Shown in pieces: positions 7,440 through 12,627 of a stretch of DNA of 12,627 bases. The DNA comes from Lachnospiraceae bacterium. GTDB lineage: Bacteria > Bacillota > Clostridia > Lachnospirales > Lachnospiraceae. The notes under the pieces are model-generated. The model was given only the letters and a program-made list of their open reading frames with translations. It was not told the DNA's origin and did no database searches. The stretch is taken from NCBI GenBank assembly GCA_900769175.1, contig CAAGFP010000103.1:1-12627 (forward strand). The letters are read 5' to 3'. The position numbers and the translations under genes are program-made. Position 1 is the first letter of the stretch. Each line of letters starts with the position of its first letter.

Positions 7440-8045
7440 ATGATAGCAATTATTGATTATGATGCCGGAAACATCAAAAGTGTGGAAAAAGCAGTTCAGT
7501 ATCTTGGAAAAGAGTGTGTGATTACCAGGGATTTTGATGTGCTCAAAAAAGCAGACAAACTGATTTTACCCGGAGTTGGTGCTTTCGGAGATGCAATGGA
7601 TAAACTGAATCGATATGGCCTCACAGAATTAATTCGTGAACTTGTGTTGGTGGAGAAAAAGCCGTTCCTTGGGATTTGCCTCGGACTGCAGTTGATTTTT
7701 GAAAGCAGTGAGGAAGCACCCGGAGTTGAGGGGCTTGGACTTTTAAAGGGTGAAATTGTGAAATTCCCTTCCGACAATGAATTAAAGATTCCTCAAATCG
7801 GATGGAATAGTTTGAGCTTTCCGAAAGAAAGCCGGATATTTAAGGGAATTCAGGAGGGCGAGTATGTATATTTCGTTCACTCCTATTATTTGAAAGCTGC
7901 AAATATGGAAGATGTGGCGGCCGTGAGTGAATATGGAATTCCTTTTCATGCGGCCGTAGAGCATGAAAACATCATTGCCTGTCAATTTCATCCGGAAAAA
8001 AGCTCGGATATTGGATTGAAGATTTTATCAAATTTTTTGGAATGA
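7440..8045 (+). CDS. hisH: Imidazole glycerol phosphate synthase, glutaminase subunit HisH
   Basis: HisH hydrolyses glutamine and passes ammonia to HisF for the fifth step of histidine synthesis, giving imidazole glycerol phosphate and AICAR. The 201-residue protein has the class I glutaminase triad: Cys80 in GICLGLQ, His184 and Glu186 in CQFHPEKS. The start MIAIIDYDAGN and the LPGVGAFGDAM motif are typical of HisH. Length is normal. The sequence before the ATG (GAAAGAACTGAGAAA) has no convincing ribosome binding site, unlike nearly all other genes here. The 82-bp gap before it is AT-rich without a clear promoter or terminator. hisF follows after 31 bp. Confidence 0.96.
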   Translation: MIAIIDYDAGNIKSVEKAVQYLGKECVITRDFDVLKKADKLILPGVGAFGDAMDKLNRYGLTELIRELVLVEKKPFLGICLGLQLIFESSEEAPGVEGLGLLKGEIVKFPSDNELKIPQIGWNSLSFPKESRIFKGIQEGEYVYFVHSYYLKAANMEDVAAVSEYGIPFHAAVEHENIIACQFHPEKSSDIGLKILSNFLE

Positions 8046-8076
8046 ACACCGAATTAGATGGAAAAGAGAGAAAAAT

Positions 8077-8838
8077 ATGCATACGAAACGAATTATTCCC
8101 TGTCTGGACGTGAATGCAGGACGTGTGGTAAAGGGTGTAAACTTTGTAAATTTAATCGATGCCGGAAATCCGGTGGAAATTGCGAAAGCCTATAATCGTG
8201 CCGGAGCGGATGAATTGGTTTTTCTGGATATTACCGCATCAAGTGATGAGAGAGAAACCGTTGTTGATATGGTACGAAGAGTTGCAGAAAGTGTATTTAT
8301 TCCGTTTACGGTCGGAGGCGGAATCCGGACGGTTGACGATTTCAAAAAGATTCTTCGTGAAGGTGCAGATAAAGTTGCAGTGAATTCTGCGGCGATTATG
8401 AATCCGGAACTGATATCAAGGGCGGCTGATAAATTCGGAAGCCAGTGCGTCGTTGTAGCAATTGATGCCAAAAGAAGAACTGACGGAAAAGGTTTTAATA
8501 TTTATAAGAACGGTGGACGGATTGATATGGGAATCGATGCCATAGAATGGGCCATGAAAGCGGATTCGCTTGGGGCCGGGGAGATTCTGTTAACAAGCAT
8601 GGACTGTGACGGAACGAAAAACGGGTATGATTTGGAACTTACGCGTCTTGTTTCTGAGAATGTTTCAATTCCTGTCATTGCATCCGGAGGAGCCGGTAAA
8701 ATGGAGCATTTTAAAGATGCATTAACGATTGGAAAGGCAGATGCTGCTTTGGCTGCGAGTCTTTTCCATTTTAAAGAAATGGAAATTATGGATTTGAAAA
8801 ACTACCTTGCAGGAGAGGGCATATCAGTTCGGAGATGA
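8077..8838 (+). CDS. hisF: Imidazole glycerol phosphate synthase, cyclase subunit HisF
   Basis: HisF is the TIM-barrel subunit that condenses ammonia with PRFAR. The two catalytic aspartates are present at the canonical places, Asp11 in PCLDV and Asp130 in AIDAKR. Phosphate-binding loops VGGGIRT and ASGGAGKMEHF are intact. Length (253 residues) is normal. The ribosome binding site is weak (AAGAGAG). The stop is only 3 bp from the ung start codon, and the tail of hisF carries the ung ribosome binding site, so the two are translated from one message. No other his gene is in the window, so the pathway genes must be dispersed or lie outside it. Confidence 0.97.
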   Translation: MHTKRIIPCLDVNAGRVVKGVNFVNLIDAGNPVEIAKAYNRAGADELVFLDITASSDERETVVDMVRRVAESVFIPFTVGGGIRTVDDFKKILREGADKVAVNSAAIMNPELISRAADKFGSQCVVVAIDAKRRTDGKGFNIYKNGGRIDMGIDAIEWAMKADSLGAGEILLTSMDCDGTKNGYDLELTRLVSENVSIPVIASGGAGKMEHFKDALTIGKADAALAASLFHFKEMEIMDLKNYLAGEGISVRR

Positions 8839-8841
8839 GTT

Positions 8842-9516
8842 ATGGCAGCAATTTCGAATGAATGGGAAAAGGCATTAAAGCCTGAATATTCAAAAGAGTA
8901 TTATCGTAAATTATATCATTTTGTTACAGAAGAATACAGAAATCACGATGTTTTTCCAATGAAGCAGGATTTATTTCAGGCCTTTCATTTGACAGACCTT
9001 CCGGATGTGAAAGTAGTGATTCTCGGGCAGGATCCGTATCATAATTTCAATCAGGCTCACGGATTATGTTTTTCGGTAAAGCCCGGTATAAAAATCCCAC
9101 CTTCATTAGAGAATATTTATAAGGAATTACAGGACGATTGCGGATGTTATATTCCGAATAACGGATATCTCATAAAATGGGCAAAACAGGGAGTTTTGAT
9201 GCTTAACACGGTATTGACGGTGAGAGCGCATGAAGCAAATTCGCATAAAGGACAGGGCTGGGAAGAATTCACGGATGCTGCGATTCGGATATTAAACGAA
9301 CAGGACCGCCCTATTGTATTCCTTCTTTGGGGATCTCCTGCAATTAAGAAAAAATCCATGTTAAACAATCCGAAACATCTGATATTAACAGCTCCACATC
9401 CAAGTCCGCTTTCTGCATACCGTGGTTTCTTCGGATGTAAGCATTTCAGTCAAACGAATGAATATCTGGTTCGTCATGGGCTTTCTCCCATTGACTGGCA
9501 GATTGAGAATATATAG
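8842..9516 (+). CDS. ung: Uracil-DNA glycosylase, family 1
   Basis: Ung removes uracil from DNA by cleaving the glycosidic bond and starts base excision repair. The water-activating Asp64 in GQDPYH, the uracil-binding Asn122 in MLNTVLTV and the catalytic His186 in HPSPLSAYRGF are all present, as is the HKGQGWEEFTD stretch. The 224-residue length is normal for bacterial family 1 enzymes. GGAG (8831-8834), inside the end of hisF, stands 7 nt before the ATG. Its place between hisF and lysA has no metabolic logic I can see and probably reflects transcript sharing. Confidence 0.97.
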   Translation: MAAISNEWEKALKPEYSKEYYRKLYHFVTEEYRNHDVFPMKQDLFQAFHLTDLPDVKVVILGQDPYHNFNQAHGLCFSVKPGIKIPPSLENIYKELQDDCGCYIPNNGYLIKWAKQGVLMLNTVLTVRAHEANSHKGQGWEEFTDAAIRILNEQDRPIVFLLWGSPAIKKKSMLNNPKHLILTAPHPSPLSAYRGFFGCKHFSQTNEYLVRHGLSPIDWQIENI

Positions 9517-9534
9517 TTAGCGGAGGATAAAATT

Positions 9535-10806
9535 ATGAAAAAAGAACCTTTTTTGACAAAAGAACAAGTGGATGAGATTGTAAAAACTTATCCTACACCG
9601 TTTCATATTTATGATGAGGCCGGAATTCGCAAAAATGTAGCTGCGGTGAAAGAGGCATTTTCCTGGAACAAAGGATTTAAGGAATACTTTGCCGTAAAAG
9701 CGAATCCGAATCCTTTTTTGATCCGGATTTTAAATGAATACGGATGCGGTTGCGACTGCTCATCCATTTCAGAATTAAAACTTAGTAAAGCAATGGGAAT
9801 AGTCGGTAAAGATGTGATGTTTTCATCCAATGATACACCGGCATCGGAATTCCGGTATGCATATGATATGGGGGCAATTATTAACCTGGATGATTTCACA
9901 CATATTGATTACCTTGAAAAAACAATTGGATGTATTCCTGAAACCATATCCTGCCGCTATAATCCCGGCGGAATGTTTGAAGTATGCAACGGAATCATGG
10001 ATAATCCCGGCGATGCAAAATACGGTTTTACAACGGAGCAGCTTTTTGAAGGCTATCGTATTTTAAAAGAAAAAGGAGCAAAAAGATTCGGTATTCATGC
10101 ATTTTTAGCAAGCAATGTTGTTGCAAATGAGTATTATCCCATGCTTGCTAAAGTGTTATTTGAAGTAGTTGTGAAATTAAAAGAAGAAGTAGGGGTATCC
10201 GTTTCCTTTATTAATCTTTCCGGTGGCGTCGGTATTCCTTATAAACCGGAGCAGGAGCCCTGTGATATTTATGAAATTGCAAACGGAGTAAAACGTGTAT
10301 ATGAAGAGGTTTTGGTTCCTGCAGGACTTGGTGATGTCGCTATATATACTGAAATGGGTCGATTTATGATGGGACCTTACGGCGCTTTGGTCACCACCGC
10401 AATTCATGAAAAACATACCCATAAAGAATATATCGGATGTGATGCTTGTGCAGTGAATCTTATGAGACCTGCCATGTACCGTGCTTATCATCATATCACG
10501 GTTTTGGGAAAAGAAAACGAGCCCTGTGATTATAAATATGATGTGACTGGTTCTCTTTGCGAGAATAATGACAAATTTGCGATTGACCGTATGCTTCCGA
10601 AGGTTGATATCGGAGATTATATTTACATTCATGATACCGGTGCACACGGATATGCAATGGGTTATAATTATAACGGCAAATTGAAATCAGCAGAATTATT
10701 ATATAAAGAGGACGGAAGTGTTCAATTAATCCGTAGGGCAGAAACGGTTAAGGATTATTTTGCAACACTGGATTGCTTTGACATTTTTTCAAAAATTGAT
10801 TTCTGA
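9535..10806 (+). CDS. lysA: Diaminopimelate decarboxylase-like PLP enzyme
   Basis: LysA removes CO2 from meso-2,6-diaminopimelate to give lysine, using pyridoxal phosphate. It is a fold-type III decarboxylase of 423 residues. The PLP lysine is Lys55 in YFAVKANPNP. The substrate and active-site cysteine motif is SLCENND (Cys342, Glu343, Asp346), and IHDTGAHGYAMGYNYNG lies near the end. Two motifs differ from textbook LysA: the usual HIGS-like stretch is HAFLASN, and the ExGR motif is EMGR rather than EPGR. I recall these as marks of a clade common in Clostridia and Bacteroidetes, annotated as diaminopimelate decarboxylase. A related D-amino-acid or ornithine-type decarboxylase is less likely but not excluded. 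GGAGG (9522-9526) lies 8 nt before the ATG and the gap to ung is 18 bp. No strong terminator follows the stop. Confidence 0.88.
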   Translation: MKKEPFLTKEQVDEIVKTYPTPFHIYDEAGIRKNVAAVKEAFSWNKGFKEYFAVKANPNPFLIRILNEYGCGCDCSSISELKLSKAMGIVGKDVMFSSNDTPASEFRYAYDMGAIINLDDFTHIDYLEKTIGCIPETISCRYNPGGMFEVCNGIMDNPGDAKYGFTTEQLFEGYRILKEKGAKRFGIHAFLASNVVANEYYPMLAKVLFEVVVKLKEEVGVSVSFINLSGGVGIPYKPEQEPCDIYEIANGVKRVYEEVLVPAGLGDVAIYTEMGRFMMGPYGALVTTAIHEKHTHKEYIGCDACAVNLMRPAMYRAYHHITVLGKENEPCDYKYDVTGSLCENNDKFAIDRMLPKVDIGDYIYIHDTGAHGYAMGYNYNGKLKSAELLYKEDGSVQLIRRAETVKDYFATLDCFDIFSKIDF

Positions 10807-10851
10807 TTTTTGTATAAAATGATGAAAAAAATTATTTATTTGGCTATATTT

Positions 10852-10880
10852 TTGACAATTATATAATAAAAGTATATAAT
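10852..10880 (+). promoter_or_regulatory. Full-consensus sigma-A promoter for the dynamin-like gene
   Basis: TTGACA (10852-10857) and TATAAT (10875-10880) both match consensus exactly and are separated by 17 bp. A second overlapping candidate, TTGGCT (10840-10845) with TATAAT (10862-10867) at 16 bp, lies just upstream. The start point predicted for the main promoter is about 10887. This is the strongest promoter in the window by sequence. Confidence 0.85.
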
Positions 10881-10886
10881 ATATGT

Positions 10887-10999
10887 TGTATTTTATAAGA
10901 GAATATATATGGCCCTTATAAAATATTTGCTCCACACGAAGTTATCTTTGTGTGAAAAGGGAAGCCGTCAGGCAAAATGATTTCGGGAGGTTTTGCGAA
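10887..10999 (+). promoter_or_regulatory. Structured 5' leader of the dynamin-like gene
   Basis: From the predicted transcript start, the leader begins almost at once with an 11-bp hairpin (10889-10899 with 10915-10925, 15-nt loop). A 9-bp hairpin with one wobble follows, CACACGAAG and CTTTGTGTG around a TTAT loop (10933-10954). A third possible stem, GCAAAA (10972-10977) with TTTTGC (10991-10996), holds the GGGAGG ribosome binding site (10985-10990) in its loop; a competing stem pairs TTTCG (10981-10985) with CGAAA (10996-11000). I do not recognise a known riboswitch class. There is no T-run, so control at translation is more plausible than termination, if the leader controls anything. Confidence 0.5.
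10909..10980 (+). CDS. Possible 23-codon leader ORF
   Basis: An ATG at 10909 opens a 23-codon frame through the second leader hairpin, beginning MALIKYLLHTKLSL and ending in TGA at 10978-10980. AAGAG (10897-10901), 7 nt before the ATG, is a weak ribosome binding site that lies in the first hairpin stem. The TGA overlaps the ATG of a second tiny ORF (ATGA at 10977-10980). Nothing but position and junction supports translation; chance is quite possible. Confidence 0.25.
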   Translation: MALIKYLLHTKLSLCEKGSRQAK

Positions 11000-11003
11000 A
11001 TGA
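10977..11003 (+). CDS. Possible 8-codon leader ORF overlapping the GTPase start
   Basis: The frame MISGGFAK starts at 10977 and stops with TGA at 11001-11003, which overlaps the ATG at 11000 of the dynamin-like gene in an ATGA junction. The GGGAGG of the main gene lies within it. Ribosomes ending here could reinitiate on the main gene, but that gene also has its own good ribosome binding site. Confidence 0.2.
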   Translation: MISGGFAK

Positions 11004-12627
11004 AGGAATTAATGATAATGTATCATCCTGTCAAAAAAGAGATTCGTTTTTTGGCAAAGGCAAAGGGAGATTTTGTTGAAATTCCCTATGCTATGTGTCC
11101 CTGGTTAAGCCAGTATGGACCAGAAAAAGGAGAATTCCTGCTACAGAACCATGGCAATAAGTTTTTTGATGATATTTGGGAACAATTCCTTAGGGATAAC
11201 GTGAACCTTGTTTTTAAGGGAACGAAAATTGACTATGAAGACTTCTTAAAAAAGGTTGAAGAGTACAACAAGAGTGTAGGGGAAGAGCGTTTTACCGTTT
11301 CGAAGTTTATTGAACTTCCGCCTGTAGCTGACATTTATTCCTGCATTTCCAACTTCTGTGAAGAAACATTGGATGTGCTTGATAAAGAGCTGTATAATTC
11401 TGATATCAAGAAGTCCTTCTTAAAAAGAAAAGCAGAATTTGAGATTAAAAAAGAGAAATTAAACAGCAGTGATGTAAATCTTTGTCTTGTAGGTACTTAC
11501 AGTTCGGGTAAATCTACTTTTATTAATGCATTAATCGGAAAGAGAATTTTACCTGAAAGTATCAATTCCGAAACTGCAAAGATGTTCAGAATTAAAAATG
11601 GTCCTACACCATCCGTTTCTTTTATCGTGAAAAAAGGACCGAATAAGGAAAGTGCAATCATTGCCAATATTGTATGGGATTCCGAAAAGAATAAGTTTGC
11701 ATTTCATTCAGACGGAGATTGCGAAGTGACGCAGGAAAAGGTAAACGGAGAAATTAACAGTGCAATTATGTTCCGTTTACAACAGCATGAGCAGTTATAT
11801 CAGATTTTAAAGAAATTGAACGATATTCCGAATGTCGGCGAAAATGAAAATGATGAATATGTAGATGGAATTATTGATGTAACCTACCCGATTCCGTTGG
11901 ATAAGGATATTAATTTCACGTTCTATGATACTCCGGGAACAGACAGTAATTCCAATGAACATCTGCTTGTTCTTCAGAAAGCTTTGAGAGAACAGACAAA
12001 TTCCATTTTGATTGTTTTATATGAGCCGACCAAGATGGAGGGTACCGGTAATTCCATTTTATACAATCTGATTAATGATTCTCATAACAGAGAAAATGCA
12101 AGTAATGTGACCATTGATTTGACAAGATCCTTACATATTATTAATCAGGCGGATACCAAGAGCCTTTCCGACCTTTCTGAATTAAAGAAAAAGAAGGTGG
12201 AAGTAACCTTAAAAGAAACAGATAAAATCTATAACGAAGAGGCGCAGCAGATTGACCTTTCCAAAGAAAGACTATTCTTTGTTTCTTCGAAGGCGGCTTA
12301 TATTGCGAAAGCAATCGGTAATAACATTGATAGTGAAGACGAACGAAGATGGCTTGCAAATCATAAAAACGAAATCAACAATGAGCCGGTAGTGGACCCG
12401 TTCCTCGGAAAGACAGAGAAATCTTCGGAAGTAGACACCGGAATGTATTTCAAACTTGATAAACTTGCGGATGCTGATAATGACACCAAGCAGTTGCTGG
12501 CTGAATGTGAGGAAGAACTTAAGAAGTGTGACAATCCGGAAGATACCTCTCTTTATCCGATTGTACAGAGGATTTATGTGAATTCCGGTATGTACGCGAT
12601 TGAGAAAGAGATTATCAAATATGGACA
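11000..12627 (+). CDS. Dynamin-like GTPase, 3' end outside the window
   Basis: The frame stays open from 11000 to the window end (542 codons plus 2 bases), so the protein is longer. It carries a large-GTPase domain of the dynamin type. G1 is GTYSSGKST (165-173), the likely G2 threonine is Thr192 in SETAK after LPES, G3 is DTPGTD (310-315), G4 is NQAD (382-385), and a G5-like VSSKAAY starts at 428. Bacterial dynamin-like proteins bind and reshape membranes or act in stress and phage responses; which applies here is unknown. About 160 residues precede G1, starting MKELMIMYHPVKKEIRF and running into a charged helical stretch (about 120-155). The G1 to G3 distance, about 145 residues, is longer than in most dynamins and implies an insertion. 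GGGAGG lies 9 nt before the ATG. The stalk and any membrane-binding part are beyond the window, so complete assignment is not possible. Confidence 0.85.
   Translation, partial: MKELMIMYHPVKKEIRFLAKAKGDFVEIPYAMCPWLSQYGPEKGEFLLQNHGNKFFDDIWEQFLRDNVNLVFKGTKIDYEDFLKKVEEYNKSVGEERFTVSKFIELPPVADIYSCISNFCEETLDVLDKELYNSDIKKSFLKRKAEFEIKKEKLNSSDVNLCLVGTYSSGKSTFINALIGKRILPESINSETAKMFRIKNGPTPSVSFIVKKGPNKESAIIANIVWDSEKNKFAFHSDGDCEVTQEKVNGEINSAIMFRLQQHEQLYQILKKLNDIPNVGENENDEYVDGIIDVTYPIPLDKDINFTFYDTPGTDSNSNEHLLVLQKALREQTNSILIVLYEPTKMEGTGNSILYNLINDSHNRENASNVTIDLTRSLHIINQADTKSLSDLSELKKKKVEVTLKETDKIYNEEAQQIDLSKERLFFVSSKAAYIAKAIGNNIDSEDERRWLANHKNEINNEPVVDPFLGKTEKSSEVDTGMYFKLDKLADADNDTKQLLAECEEELKKCDNPEDTSLYPIVQRIYVNSGMYAIEKEIIKYG

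Noticed and set aside
10177..10647. 156-codon open frame on the - strand
   Set aside because: It lies wholly inside the well-supported lysA gene, has no ribosome binding site of note, and its product shows no recognisable domain; it is a shadow of lysA.
10790..10812. CAAAAAT/ATTTTTG inverted repeat at the lysA stop as terminator
   Set aside because: The 7-bp stem is almost pure A/T and is followed by TATAAAATG rather than a T run, so it would not be expected to terminate.
10933..10999. Known riboswitch in the dynamin-like leader
   Set aside because: GGGAAGCC recalls part of cobalamin-type cores, but the remaining conserved blocks of that or any other class I know are absent.

Overview
The window looks like a chromosomal segment of a low-to-moderate GC Gram-positive anaerobe of the class Clostridia, most plausibly Lachnospiraceae. 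The signs are strong GGAGG-type ribosome binding sites, an ATG-dominated, AT-leaning codon usage, sigma-A-like promoters with extended -10 elements, a CheV chemotaxis adaptor, and protein flavours (LysA, HisF, Ung) that I associate with that family. The family assignment is an inference from sequence style, not from a database match. All recognisable genes lie on the + strand. There are no rRNA or tRNA genes, no insertion sequences and no CRISPR array. No gene-free stretch exceeds about 195 bases.

Layout. (1) 1-1777: a sodium:solute symporter with its own good promoter (88-116). (2) 1778-4413: a hairpin with a T-rich tail immediately before the ribosome binding site of a Lon-type AAA+ ATPase that lacks the protease domain, followed 23 bp later by a D-2-hydroxyacid dehydrogenase; these two form a probable operon. 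(3) 4414-7357: cheV (CheW plus receiver domain), a clear intrinsic terminator, and directly after it a gene for an unrecognised 619-residue single-pass membrane protein. That protein has a long acidic cytoplasmic part, Lys/Glu-rich tracts, one membrane helix and a helical, TPR-like outer domain. (4) 7358-10806: a biosynthetic and housekeeping run hisH-hisF-ung-lysA with short spacings. (5) 10807-12627: a consensus promoter (TTGACA-N17-TATAAT), a roughly 110-nt leader with hairpins and two tiny overlapping ORFs, then the first 542 codons of a dynamin-like GTPase that runs off the window end.

How the parts work together. HisH and HisF are the two subunits of imidazole glycerol phosphate synthase. 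LysA makes lysine from meso-diaminopimelate, and Ung removes uracil from DNA; ung probably just shares the transcript. CheV couples receptors to the CheA kinase and carries a phosphorylatable receiver. The symporter, the AAA+/dehydrogenase pair, the 619-residue protein and the dynamin-like protein have no partner in the window that fixes their physiological role.

The best candidates for something undescribed are the protease-less Lon-like ATPase with an Asn in place of the Walker B Asp, the tripartite membrane protein next to cheV, and the dynamin-like gene with its strong promoter, structured leader and ATGA-linked upstream ORFs. None of these proves a new system; they are leads.
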